NCBI RefSeq assembly: GCF_016583785.1
Contig: NZ_NRRU01000035.1
Location: forward strand, 1-46,983
Source of the DNA: Rubrivivax gelatinosus
GTDB lineage: Bacteria > Pseudomonadota > Gammaproteobacteria > Burkholderiales > Burkholderiaceae_C
Length of the DNA: 46,983 bases
Reading direction: 5' to 3'
The translations under genes were made by a program, and so were the position numbers. Of the stretch, positions 1 to 7,639 are shown one piece after another. Under the pieces are notes generated by a model. It saw only the letters and a list, made by a program, of their open reading frames with translations, was not told the origin of the DNA and made no database searches. How positions within the stretch are numbered: the first letter of the stretch is position 1; each line of letters begins with the position of its first letter.

Positions 1-381
1 CACCGGCACGCCGGCACGCAGCGCGGCGGCGACGAAGGGGCGGTAGAAGTCCCAGTTCCAGCCGGGGCCGCCGGCGGCGGCGATCAGCGCGTCGGCGTCG
101 CCGCCGGCCGCGCGTGCGGTGTCGAGCGCGCCCTGGCGCTCGCGGTCGAACTGCTCCATCACCAGCGCCGGGCGTTCGCCGCGCGCCAGCAGCGCTTCGA
201 ACGCGGCCAGGCGCAGCGCGTGCGCGGCGGCGTTGTCGTGCACCTCGCCGAGCAGCACGACGGGGCGCGTGGTCTGCAGCGGCGGCGCGGCGCAGGCGGC
301 CAGCGCCAGGCAGGCGGCGGCGGCGCCGATGGCGCCGACGGGGCGGAAGAAGGACAGCGGGGACGGCAGCGAGACGGTCAC
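1..381 (-). CDS. ChaN-family haem-binding lipoprotein, N-terminal part (cut by window edge)
   Basis: Reading the minus strand from a GTG at 381 gives an open frame of 127 codons to the window edge. A GAGGAA ribosome binding site lies six bases before the GTG. The N-terminus is hydrophobic and ends in a lipobox, L27-A-A-C30, so the product should be an exported lipoprotein. It continues with VVLLGEVHDN (about residues 38-47), the hallmark of the ChaN/Tiki-like superfamily, and later FDRERQG and WNWDFYRPF. ChaN-type proteins bind haem and are linked to iron acquisition; the exact role here is inferred from family only. The C-terminal part lies outside the window. The gene lacks an ATG, so it is easily overlooked. 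Confidence 0.85.
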   Translation of the reverse strand, partial: MTVSLPSPLSFFRPVGAIGAAAACLALAACAAPPLQTTRPVVLLGEVHDNAAAHALRLAAFEALLARGERPALVMEQFDRERQGALDTARAAGGDADALIAAAGGPGWNWDFYRPFVAAALRAGVPV

Positions 382-435
382 GGAAGGTTCCTCGGCACGG
401 GGGCGTGAACGGCTGGCGGCGGGCTGGCGGCGAAA

Positions 436-454
436 CGGCGCCGCGAAGGCGCCG
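436..454 (-). terminator. GC-rich hairpin after pssA
   Basis: A 7-bp perfect stem (CGGCGCC/GGCGCCG) with a GCGAA loop lies 35 bases past the pssA stop and before the ChaN-like gene. There is no good U-tract, so it is a weak terminator candidate or an RNA-end stabiliser. Confidence 0.3.
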
Positions 455-489
455 GGCAAACGGGCGCGGCCGGCGCGCCGCGCGCCGCA

Positions 490-1119
490 CTACAGCTTGG
501 GAATGCGGATGCGGCTGATCATCAGCGAGCCCGACAGCGCGTAGACCAGCACCAGCGGGTGCAGCGTGAAGCCGGCGAGCTTGTACTGGCCGAACCACAG
601 CGCCTCGCGCACGTCGCCCAGCGCGGCGGCCAGCGCCAGCATCGCGACGATCAGGATCGAGGTCGGGATCGGCGTGCCCTCGAAATACTTGACCTTGCCG
701 GTGCCTTCGGACAGCGCCTCGGCGGTGACGTTGTAGCGCGCCAGCCGCGACACGCCGCAGGCGACGAAGTAGACCAGCACGATGCGGTCGTACAGCCCCT
801 GCATGCCGACGCCGTAGGCCATGATGGCCGGGGCGACGCCGAAGGAGATGACGTCGGCCAGCGAATCGAGCTCGCGCCCCATCGCCGAGCTCTTTTGGCG
901 CCAGCGCGCGATGCGGCCGTCGAGCACGTCGAAGACCAGCGCGGCCAGCACCATCGCGGCGGCGAAGTACACGTGCTGCACGTGGCCGGTCTCGAGGTAG
1001 GTCATGGTCGAGAACAGCGCGCCGATGCCGCAGATCGCGTTGCCGAGCGTGAACCAGTCCGCGAGGTGGAACTCGCGGATCATCGAAAAAGGTTTGTTGG
1101 GCGGGATGGGCGTCGTCAT
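490..1119 (-). CDS. pssA: CDP-diacylglycerol-serine O-phosphatidyltransferase
   Basis: This is an integral membrane enzyme that makes phosphatidylserine from CDP-diacylglycerol and serine, the first step to phosphatidylethanolamine. The CDP-alcohol phosphotransferase signature is complete: D67-G-x2-A71-R72-x8-G81-x3-D85-x3-D89. Several hydrophobic spans follow, and SFGVAPA and GVSRLARYN are typical of the PssA branch. The frame is open upstream to 1272, but the upstream part is arginine-rich noise, so I start at the ATG at 1119 (MTTPIPPNKP), giving 209 aa, somewhat shorter than many homologues of about 250-280 aa. A CCGAAT hexamer sits six bases before this ATG and there is no Shine-Dalgarno sequence. 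No psd gene is in the window. Confidence 0.92.
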   Translation of the reverse strand: MTTPIPPNKPFSMIREFHLADWFTLGNAICGIGALFSTMTYLETGHVQHVYFAAAMVLAALVFDVLDGRIARWRQKSSAMGRELDSLADVISFGVAPAIMAYGVGMQGLYDRIVLVYFVACGVSRLARYNVTAEALSEGTGKVKYFEGTPIPTSILIVAMLALAAALGDVREALWFGQYKLAGFTLHPLVLVYALSGSLMISRIRIPKL

Positions 1120-1231
1120 GAGCGGATTCGGGCGTCGGCGCCCGGCACGGGCCGCCCGCGTGGGGCCGGTGCCGGCTCGCGGCCGGGGCGCCAGTGTACG
1201 AGCCCTGGCAAGCGGCGCGCCCCGGCCTGCG

Positions 1232-1696
1232 TCATGCCAGGCCGGCGGCCTCGCGTGCCCGCATGCGTGCATGCACGTAAGCGCCCTGCGGCACGTGCAG
1301 CAGGTCGGCGATTCGCCAGGTGATGTGCTGCTCGTGGGCGCTGAGCACGCCGTCGGCGTAGGCCACGCGCCACAGCGCCTCGACGATGGCGATCTTCTGC
1401 TCCATCTCCCAGGCCTCGTTGATCGCCGAGGTGAAGCCGAACAGGTCGTGCGCGGTGCGCACCGTCTGCTCGGCCAGTTCGACCAGGCGCTCGAGTTCGT
1501 CGTCGGCCAGGCCGAACTGCTGGCGCAGCGTGGCCAGCACCGCGGCGCGTTCGGCCGGCGTGATCGCCGGATCGGAGCGCATCACCTCGACCAGCAGCGC
1601 GGCGCAGGCGAGCTGCAGCGTGTGGGCATCGGCAGGGGCGGCGGCGTCGCGGCGCGGGGCGACGGCATCGAGCAGGTCTTTGAGGGTCTTCAGCAT
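1232..1696 (-). CDS. TerB-like (tellurite-resistance TerB family) protein
   Basis: A 154-aa all-helical protein starting MLKTLKDLL. Two copies of an acidic helix-turn motif are visible, VMRSDPAITPAER near residues 34-46 and VAYADGVLSAHEQ near residues 112-124, as expected for the TerB fold (PF05099), which binds divalent metal through acidic residues. The function of stand-alone TerB proteins is not well defined; tellurite resistance should not be assumed because no other ter genes are present. The frame is open upstream to 1843, but homology-like sequence begins at the ATG at 1696. It is transcribed toward pssA, 112 bases away, and divergently from the RND operon. Confidence 0.8.
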   Translation of the reverse strand: MLKTLKDLLDAVAPRRDAAAPADAHTLQLACAALLVEVMRSDPAITPAERAAVLATLRQQFGLADDELERLVELAEQTVRTAHDLFGFTSAINEAWEMEQKIAIVEALWRVAYADGVLSAHEQHITWRIADLLHVPQGAYVHARMRAREAAGLA

Positions 1697-1953
1697 GATG
1701 GGCGCTGCGCGCCGGGGGCGCGCCAGGCTGGCGAGGTTAGCGCGGCTGAAGGCCGGCACGGCGGGCGGGGGCGCAAGGCCCCGGTGCTTCCCCCGGTACG
1801 AACCGCGGTGCAAAAGCATGGTTTCGTCCCGCCGCGACGCCACCGGCGCCGTGCGCGCACCCGTTCGTCGCAGCGGTGCTCGGGCAAGGCCGGCTCACGT
1901 TACGCTCGCGGCTTTTGCCCCAGACCGATGCCGCGCCCGCTGCGGCCCAGCCG
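1697..1953. promoter_or_regulatory. Divergent intergenic region between the TerB-like gene and the RND operon
   Basis: This 257-base gap contains no convincing gene. On the plus strand TACGCT at 1901-1906 is a possible -10 element that would leave a leader of about 40 bases before the adaptor gene. An interrupted inverted repeat, CGGT-ACGA-ACCG at 1794-1805 followed directly by CGGT, is a possible operator. No divergent regulator gene is present to pair with it. Confidence 0.3.
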
Positions 1954-3084
1954 ATGCCCATGCGCCACCACGCCCTGCTCGCCGTCTGCCTCGCCTGCCT
2001 GCTCGCCGCCTGCGGCAAACCCGGCGCCTCCGGCCCGGCCGCAGCCGCTTCCGCCCCCGCCGCGACGCTGCTGGTCGCACCCGAGGACGTGCTGACGGTG
2101 GCCTCCAGCGCCATCGCCGGTGGCCCGGTGATCACGGGCTCGGTCCAGCCCGAGCGCCGCGCCGACCTGGCGGCCGAGGTCGCCGCGGTCGTCGTCCAGG
2201 TGCTGCGCGACAACGGCGAGCCGGTGCGCCGCGGCGACCTGCTGATGCGGCTGGACGACACCGCGCTGCGCGAGAGCCTCGCCTCGGCCGAAGAATCGGT
2301 GCGCGCCAGCAACCAGGCTTTCGAGCAGGCCGAGCGCCAGGTGCAGCGCCTGAGGACGCTGCAGCAGCAGGGCATGATCTCGACGCAGGCGCTGGAAGAC
2401 GCCGAGATCCGGCGCAACAACACCCAGAGCGAGCTCGTCGCAGCGCGGGCGCGCGCGGTGTCGGCACGCCAGCAGGTGACACGCACGCTGGTGCGCGCGC
2501 CTTTCGACGGCGTCGTCAGCGAACGCCGCGTCTCGGTCGGCGACACGGTGCAGATCGGGCGCGAGCTGGTGAAGGTGATCGACCCGGCGAGCATGCGTTT
2601 CGAAGGCCTGGTCTCGGCCGACCGTGTCGCCGAACTGAAGCCCGGGCAGGCGGCGCGTTTCCACGTCAACGGCTTCGGCAACGCCGAGTTCAGCGGCCGC
2701 GTGCGCCGTGTCGACGCCGCCGCCAACGCCACCACGCGCCAGGTCGAGCTGATCGTCGACTTCGCCGACGCCGCCAAGGCGCCGCGCGTGGCCGGCCTGT
2801 TCGCCGAAGGCCGCATCGAGACCGGCAGCAGCGACGCGCTGACGCTGCCCGAGAGCCCGATCGTGCGCAGCGGCGACACCGCCAGTGTCTGGCGCCTGGA
2901 CGGCAAGCTGCTGCAGAAGGTGGCGGTGACGCTGGGCGATCGCGACCCGCGCAGCGGCCAGTACGCGGTGTTGAAGGGCCTGGCCGCCGGCGACCGCGTG
3001 CTGCGCAACCCCGGCCGCACGCTGCAGCCGGGCCAGGGCTTCGAGTTCGCCGCCAGCGCCGCCTCGGCCGCGGCGGCGAAGTAA
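1954..3084 (+). CDS. RND efflux periplasmic adaptor (membrane fusion lipoprotein)
   Basis: The product links an inner-membrane RND pump to an outer-membrane channel. An N-terminal lipobox, L17-A-A-C20, predicts a lipid-anchored periplasmic protein. Then come the two half lipoyl motifs of the HlyD/AcrA family (around PERRADLAAEVAAVV and RAPFDGVVSERRVSVGD) flanking a helical hairpin at about residues 100-170, a beta-barrel segment and a membrane-proximal domain. Length 376 aa fits the family. The ATG at 1954 (or 1960, MRHH) is chosen because it directly precedes the signal sequence. The pump gene follows after 10 bases. No TolC-type gene is nearby, so the outer channel must be encoded elsewhere. 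Substrate unknown. Confidence 0.92.
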   Translation: MPMRHHALLAVCLACLLAACGKPGASGPAAAASAPAATLLVAPEDVLTVASSAIAGGPVITGSVQPERRADLAAEVAAVVVQVLRDNGEPVRRGDLLMRLDDTALRESLASAEESVRASNQAFEQAERQVQRLRTLQQQGMISTQALEDAEIRRNNTQSELVAARARAVSARQQVTRTLVRAPFDGVVSERRVSVGDTVQIGRELVKVIDPASMRFEGLVSADRVAELKPGQAARFHVNGFGNAEFSGRVRRVDAAANATTRQVELIVDFADAAKAPRVAGLFAEGRIETGSSDALTLPESPIVRSGDTASVWRLDGKLLQKVAVTLGDRDPRSGQYAVLKGLAAGDRVLRNPGRTLQPGQGFEFAASAASAAAAK

Positions 3085-3094
3085 GGAGCGCGCC

Positions 3095-6000
3095 GTGCTG
3101 CTCTCCGAATTCAGCGTCAAGAAGCCGGTGGCGATGGTCGTCGTCATCATCGGCCTGATGGCGCTCGGCCTGCTCGCGCTGTCGCGGCTGAAGGTCAACC
3201 AGCTGCCCGACGCCGAACAGCCGGTGCTGGCGGTGACGGTGCCCTACCCCGGCGCGTCGCCCGAGACGGTGGAGCGCGAGGTCGTCGACCGCATCGAGAA
3301 GGCGCTGCAAGGCATCTCCGGCGTCGACCAGCTGCGCTCGACCTCGGCCGAAGGCAGCGCCACGCTGATCATCGTCTTCGACTTCGGCAAGGACCTGGTG
3401 CTGGCATCGGACGAGGTGCGCAACGCGATCGCCTCGGTGCGGCACAAGCTGCCGGTGGAGATGCGCGAGCCGGTGCTGCAGCGCATGGACCCGAACACCC
3501 AGCCGATCATGCAGCTGGCGCTGTCGTCGAAGACGCAGACGCACGCCGAGATCTCGCGCCTGGCCGAGGACCAGCTCGCCGACCGCTTCCGCGCCATTCC
3601 GGGCGTTGCCGTCGTCAACGTCAACGGCTCGCTGCAGCGCGAGCTGTCGGTGCTGCTGCGCTCGCAGAAGCTGCGCGAGTACGAGGTCTCGGTGACCGAG
3701 GTCGTCGCCGCGCTGCGGGCGCAGAACGCCACCGCCCCGGTGGGCAAGGTGCGCGGCACGCTGGAAGACCAGAGCATCCGCCTCGTCGGCCGCATCGAGC
3801 GCCCCGAGGACTTCGGCCAGATCGTCATCAAGCGCCGCGGCAACGAGCTGGTGCGGCTGGCGCAGGTGGCGGTGATCGAGGACGGCTTCGGCGAACTGAC
3901 CGGGCGCTCGATCCGCAACGGCCACCCCAACGTCGGCATCATGGTCACGCGCACGCGCGAAGCCAGCACCGTCAGCGTCGCCACGCAGGTGCGCCGCGTC
4001 GCCGCCGAGATCGGCAAGACGCTGCCCGAGGGCACGACGCTGGAAGTCACACGCGACGGCGGCGAGGAGGCGCAGAGCAGCCTGGACAACGTCATCCACG
4101 CGCTCGTCTTCGGTGCCGGCCTGACGATCTTCGTCGTCTACGTCTTCCTGAACTCGTGGCGCTCGACGCTGATCACGGCGCTGTCGCTGCCGACCTCGGT
4201 GCTGGCGGCCTTCATCGCTGTCTGGGCCTGCGGCTTCACGCTCAACTTCATGAGCCTGCTGGGGCTGTCGCTGGCCATCGGCGTGCTGATCGACGACGCC
4301 ATCGTCGTGCGCGAGAACATCGTGCGCCACATGGAGATGGGCAAGGACCGCTTCAGCGCGGCGCTGGAAGGCACCTCCGAGATCGGCCTGGCGGTGACGG
4401 CGACGACCTTCTCCATCGTCGCGGTCTTCATCCCGATCGGCGTCATGCCGGGGCTGGCGGGTGAGTGGTTCCGGCCCTTCGGGCTGACGGTCGTGGCCTC
4501 GGTGCTGGTGAGCCTGTTCGTCAGCTTCACGCTCGACCCGATGCTCTCGGCCTACTGGGGCGACCCGCCGGGGCGCCACGAGCGGCCGAAGAAGGGGCTG
4601 GAGCTGAAGCTGGCGCGCCTGAACGAATGGTTCGACGGCCTGGCCGAAGCTTACGGTCGCGTCGTCGGCTGGGCGCTGCACCACCGGCGCTGGATGACGG
4701 CGTTCGCGCTCGCGAGCTTCGTCGCCGCGCTGGCGCTGCAGGCGAAGTTCGGCGGCACCAGCTTCCTGCCGACATCGGACGTCGGCACCATCGCCGTCGA
4801 GGTGCGCACACCGGCTTCGAGCAGCCTGGAATACGCACGGCTCAAGGTCGAGGCCGCCGCGGCGCTGGCGCGCGAGATGCCGGAGACGGTGGCGACGAAC
4901 AGCTCGATCAACCCGAACGGCGGCCGCGTCTTCGTCGACATCGGCAAGAGCACCGAGCGCCGGCGCTCGGGCAGCGAGATCGCCGCCGAACTGCGGGCAC
5001 GCGTCTCGCGTCTGGTCGGCGCCGAATACGCCGTCATCGACGACCTGAACAACGGCGCGCAGAAGCCGGTGCAGATCCGCTTCTCGGGCCCCGACTCGCG
5101 CCGCCTGCTCGAGCTGACGACCGAGTTCATGGCGCGGCTGCGCCAGGTGCCGGGCGCGGTCGACGTCGCGCTGTCCGAGCAGGACCCGCAGGTCGAGATG
5201 AAGATCGAGCTCGACCGCGGTCTGGCCAACACCTTGGGCATCTCGGCCAACGATGCCGCGCAGGCGCTGCGCGTGGCCTTCGCCGGCGTCGAGGCCGGCG
5301 ACTGGATAGACCCCAGCGGCGAGACGCGCGACGTCTCGGTGCGCCTGCACCCCCAGGACCGGGTCGACGCCGGCAACATCGAGAGCCTGCCGATCGCGGT
5401 GAACGGCAGCAACATGCTGGTGCCGCTGGAGCAGATCGCCACCGTGACCATGGGCCGCGGGCCCTCGCAGATCCAGCACGCCGACGGCAAACGCATGATC
5501 ACGGTGGCCGCCAACGCCCAGGGGCGCTCGACCGGCGAGGTCACCGCCGACGCGCTGAAGATCGCGCGTTCGATGGACTTCCCGCCCGGTTTCGGGCTCG
5601 AGCTGGCCGGCACCTCGCGCGACCAGGAACTGGTGTTCCGCGACCTGGGCACGGCGCTGATCGCCGGCATCGGGCTGATGTACCTGATCCTGGTGATGCA
5701 GTTCGGCTCGTTCACGACGCCGCTGGCGGTGATGGTGTCGCTGCCGCTGTCGCTGATCGGCGTCGTGCTGGCGCTGCTGGCCACCGGCGGCACGCTCAAC
5801 CTGATGAGCTTCATCGGCGTCATCATGCTGATGGGGCTGGTGGCCAAGAACGCGATCCTGCTGCTGGACGCGGCACGTTCGCGCGAAGCCGAGGGCATGG
5901 AGCGCGAGGAAGCGCTGGCCGCCGCCGGGCGCCAGCGGCTGCGGCCCATCCTGATGACGACGCTGGCGCTGATCGCCGGCATGCTGCCGGTGGCCATCGG

Positions 6001-6274
6001 CGTCGGCGAAGGCGGCGAGTTCTACCGCCCGATGGCCGTCGCGATCATCGGCGGCACCATCACCAGCACCTTCCTGACGCTGCTGGTGATCCCGAGCTTC
6101 TACGACAGCATCGAGACCTCGCGCGACCGCGCGATCGCCAAGTTCCGCCGCCGCGCCCAGGGGCGGCATCCGGCGCTGGCTTTCGTCGCGACGCTGGCCG
6201 AGGCGGTGGTGACGCTGCTGGGGCTGCGCATGGTCTGGCGGCTGCTGCGCAGGCGCAGGGGCGCGGCTGCCTGA
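3095..6274 (+). CDS. RND (HAE1/AcrB-type) efflux pump permease
   Basis: A 1059-aa proton-driven drug or metabolite exporter of the inner membrane. It has the usual two-fold plan: TM1 near residues 12-31, a large periplasmic loop, TM2-6, a second loop and TM8-12. The proton relay is intact: the adjacent aspartates in TM4 (GVLIDDAIVVREN) and the TM10 lysine (GLVAKNAILLLDA). The start is a GTG at 3095 preceded by AAGGAG at 3083-3088, which overlaps the adaptor's stop, so the two genes are translationally linked. The N-terminus SEFSVKKPVAMVV is typical of MexF/MdtB-like pumps. The short cytoplasmic C-terminus is unremarkable. Substrate cannot be told from sequence. Confidence 0.95.
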   Translation: MLLSEFSVKKPVAMVVVIIGLMALGLLALSRLKVNQLPDAEQPVLAVTVPYPGASPETVEREVVDRIEKALQGISGVDQLRSTSAEGSATLIIVFDFGKDLVLASDEVRNAIASVRHKLPVEMREPVLQRMDPNTQPIMQLALSSKTQTHAEISRLAEDQLADRFRAIPGVAVVNVNGSLQRELSVLLRSQKLREYEVSVTEVVAALRAQNATAPVGKVRGTLEDQSIRLVGRIERPEDFGQIVIKRRGNELVRLAQVAVIEDGFGELTGRSIRNGHPNVGIMVTRTREASTVSVATQVRRVAAEIGKTLPEGTTLEVTRDGGEEAQSSLDNVIHALVFGAGLTIFVVYVFLNSWRSTLITALSLPTSVLAAFIAVWACGFTLNFMSLLGLSLAIGVLIDDAIVVRENIVRHMEMGKDRFSAALEGTSEIGLAVTATTFSIVAVFIPIGVMPGLAGEWFRPFGLTVVASVLVSLFVSFTLDPMLSAYWGDPPGRHERPKKGLELKLARLNEWFDGLAEAYGRVVGWALHHRRWMTAFALASFVAALALQAKFGGTSFLPTSDVGTIAVEVRTPASSSLEYARLKVEAAAALAREMPETVATNSSINPNGGRVFVDIGKSTERRRSGSEIAAELRARVSRLVGAEYAVIDDLNNGAQKPVQIRFSGPDSRRLLELTTEFMARLRQVPGAVDVALSEQDPQVEMKIELDRGLANTLGISANDAAQALRVAFAGVEAGDWIDPSGETRDVSVRLHPQDRVDAGNIESLPIAVNGSNMLVPLEQIATVTMGRGPSQIQHADGKRMITVAANAQGRSTGEVTADALKIARSMDFPPGFGLELAGTSRDQELVFRDLGTALIAGIGLMYLILVMQFGSFTTPLAVMVSLPLSLIGVVLALLATGGTLNLMSFIGVIMLMGLVAKNAILLLDAARSREAEGMEREEALAAAGRQRLRPILMTTLALIAGMLPVAIGVGEGGEFYRPMAVAIIGGTITSTFLTLLVIPSFYDSIETSRDRAIAKFRRRAQGRHPALAFVATLAEAVVTLLGLRMVWRLLRRRRGAAA

Positions 6275-6303
6275 GCGCCGGTGGCGCCGGTGAAACGCAT
6301 GCC

Positions 6304-6321
6304 GGCGGCCTGTCGGCCGCC
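6304..6321 (+). terminator. Hairpin downstream of the RND pump
   Basis: A perfect 7-bp stem, GGCGGCC/GGCCGCC, with a TGTC loop begins 30 bases after the pump stop. No U-tract follows, so it may act with Rho or simply protect the 3' end. Confidence 0.35.
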
Positions 6322-6368
6322 ATCACCCCGGGCCGCGGTGGGCATCGCCGGCGGCGCCAGCGCAGGCC

Positions 6369-6374
6369 TAGAGT
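6369..6374 (+). promoter_or_regulatory. -10-like hexamer for leaderless phasin mRNA
   Basis: TAGAGT ends six bases before the phasin ATG at 6381, and there is no Shine-Dalgarno sequence. This is one of a family of similarly placed hexamers in the window. Confidence 0.45.
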
Positions 6375-6380
6375 GATCGC

Positions 6381-6788
6381 ATGGTCAAGCGCACACGCAA
6401 CTCCTCGTCCCGGCTCGCGACACATTCCGCCGAACTCGCGTTCGCGGTGCCGCAGGTCGTCGCCCACCGGCTGGCACGCATGGCCTTCGCCGGGCCGCAG
6501 CTGTCGGCACGCGACCGGCGCGAGTTCAGCGGCATGGTGTCCGAGAAGGGCACGGCCTTCGCTGGCGCCTGGATGGCGATGGGCTGGCAGATGCTGCGCG
6601 TGCAGCAGCAGCTGAGCCTGGGGCTGTGGCGCGCCTGCTGGGCGCCCTGGCTAGCGCGCCATGGCGGCGGTGGCCTGCCCCAGCAGTGGCAGGCGGCGGC
6701 GCAGTCGGTGATGGCCGCCGGGCTGGCGCCGGTACACCGCAAGGCGGTCGCCAACGCCAGACGCCTGGGCCGCACCCGGCTGGGATGA
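6381..6788 (+). CDS. Polyhydroxyalkanoate granule-associated phasin-like protein
   Basis: A 135-aa protein resembling the short Burkholderiales phasins that coat PHB storage granules. The recognisable part is the N-terminal stretch HSAELAFAVPQVVAHRLARM followed by GPQLSARDRREFSGM, which I recall from that family; the rest is amphipathic helix with many alanines and a basic C-terminus. It has no signal peptide and should be cytoplasmic at the granule surface. It is monocistronic here, with no phaC or phaR beside it. The start at 6381 is supported by a -10-like hexamer just upstream rather than an RBS. The call rests on recall of the family pattern, not on a search. Confidence 0.7.
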   Translation: MVKRTRNSSSRLATHSAELAFAVPQVVAHRLARMAFAGPQLSARDRREFSGMVSEKGTAFAGAWMAMGWQMLRVQQQLSLGLWRACWAPWLARHGGGGLPQQWQAAAQSVMAAGLAPVHRKAVANARRLGRTRLG

Positions 6789-6802
6789 GACCGGGCGGCG
6801 CA

Positions 6803-6840
6803 GAAAAAAACAAAGCCCGACAGCCGTCAGGCTGCGGGCT
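6803..6840 (-). terminator. Strong Rho-independent terminator read on the minus strand
   Basis: AGCCCG (6814-6819) pairs with CGGGCT (6835-6840), and CAGCC (6821-6825) with GGCTG (6830-6834), around a four-base loop with one bulged A. On the minus strand the stem is followed by TTGTTTTTTT (6803-6813 on the plus strand reads as an A-run), a textbook U-tract. In the plus direction no U-run follows. It therefore ends a minus-strand transcript, yet no minus-strand gene lies upstream of it. Confidence 0.75.
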
Positions 6841-6951
6841 CCCCTCTCGTCGGATCGCGGGGCCGTGGCGGCGCGGCGACGAAAGCTCCTTGGCACCGGG
6901 TAACGGGTTCCCGCGATCCGCCCCATCTGCGGCCGGTTGCGTGCTTCGGAT
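6803..6951 (-). ncRNA. Candidate small RNA of about 150 nt
   Basis: Upstream of the minus-strand terminator lies a perfect 11-bp inverted repeat, CGGATCGCGGG at 6851-6861 and CCCGCGATCCG at 6910-6920, which would close a 48-base structured loop. A further 5-bp stem (CCATC/GATGG) lies 5' of it. A possible promoter on the minus strand is TGGACC (6987-6982), an 18-base spacer and TAGCAT (6963-6958), giving a start near 6951. No convincing reading frame fits. I could not match it to 6S, 4.5S, tmRNA or a common riboswitch class. Promoter and 5' end are inference; the terminator and stem are seen. Confidence 0.5.
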
Positions 6952-7068
6952 GGCCTCATGCTAAAGCGGCGCGCGGCGGCCGGTCCAGAGAGATACCCCG
7001 GATCAGGGGTCCATTTCCGGCCGCAGCCGCCACGGCAGCCGCGGCTGGTCGCGGCCGCTGCCGATGGG

Positions 7069-7074
7069 CAGAAT
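7069..7074 (+). promoter_or_regulatory. -10-like hexamer before the 185-aa unknown gene
   Basis: CAGAAT ends seven bases before the ATG at 7082, with no RBS between. Its position supports 7082 over the later ATG at 7103 or the earlier one at 7064, which would lie upstream of the hexamer. Confidence 0.45.
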
Positions 7075-7081
7075 CGCCCCC

Positions 7082-7639
7082 ATGCGCCCCGCCCCATCGA
7101 CGATGAAATACCGCGAGCTGGTGATCTTCAGCGGCGAGAGTTTCCTCGTGCCGCAAGGCGTGCAGCGCATCGACACCGGCGCCACCCACGGCTGGCAGGT
7201 GCGCTACCAGGGCAGCAAGCTGTTTTCCGACCACTCGCGCGACGGCAGCGGCGCGCGTGCGGCATTCGATCAGGCGACACGCGAGCTGATGCGCCGCATC
7301 GCCGCGCTGCCGGCGCCGGTGGCGCTGCAGCGCGCGCCCAGCGCGCACAAGACGAGCGAACTGCCGCCGGGCATCTCCGGGCCGATCATCCGCACGCGCT
7401 CGGGCACCGGCACGCGCAGCGCGGTGCTGTCGGTGCTGCTGCCGCGCTACGGCGCGCCGTCGCGGCGCACCAGCGTGCACATCGCCAGCGAAAGCAGCTA
7501 CAGCCCGGAACGTTTCGAGGCCGCCTTGGCACGCGCGCAGGCGCTGCGTGCCGAAGCCGAGCACGCCTACGTGCAGGCGGCGACCCAGGCCCGGCGGCGC
7601 GCCGGTCTCGCGATGCGCCAGGTGCTGCGCGACCGCTGA
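7082..7639 (+). CDS. Uncharacterised protein with apparent internal duplication (possible AP2-like repeats)
   Basis: A 185-aa soluble, basic protein that I cannot assign a function. Two halves look related. Each begins with a P-x-G-[VI] turn (VPQGVQRID; LPPGISGPI), runs through short strands with R and T residues, and ends in a helix with [RE]-[AR]-[AF]-F/A-x-x-A spacing (DGSGARAAFDQATREL; YSPERFEAALARAQAL). The strand-strand-strand-helix order with GWQVR resembles AP2-type DNA-binding domains, but this is a pattern impression only. There is no signal peptide or membrane span. The start at 7082 is chosen because a -10-like hexamer lies just upstream. It precedes the MoxR module by 331 bases, so co-transcription is uncertain. 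Confidence 0.6.
   Translation: MRPAPSTMKYRELVIFSGESFLVPQGVQRIDTGATHGWQVRYQGSKLFSDHSRDGSGARAAFDQATRELMRRIAALPAPVALQRAPSAHKTSELPPGISGPIIRTRSGTGTRSAVLSVLLPRYGAPSRRTSVHIASESSYSPERFEAALARAQALRAEAEHAYVQAATQARRRAGLAMRQVLRDR

Noticed and set aside
1232..1272. Extended N-terminus of PssA overlapping the TerB-like gene
   Set aside because: The extra residues are arginine/alanine-rich and unlike any PssA N-terminus; ATG 1119 begins the conserved protein.
2690..6169. Long minus-strand open frame opposite the RND pump
   Set aside because: Antisense to a full-length RND permease with intact proton-relay residues; low-complexity composition and no domain.
6851..6920. Cobalamin- or other known riboswitch inside the candidate sRNA
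   Set aside because: GGTGCCAAGG superficially recalls parts of the cobalamin core, but the GCCACUG and box elements are missing and no downstream minus-strand gene exists to regulate.
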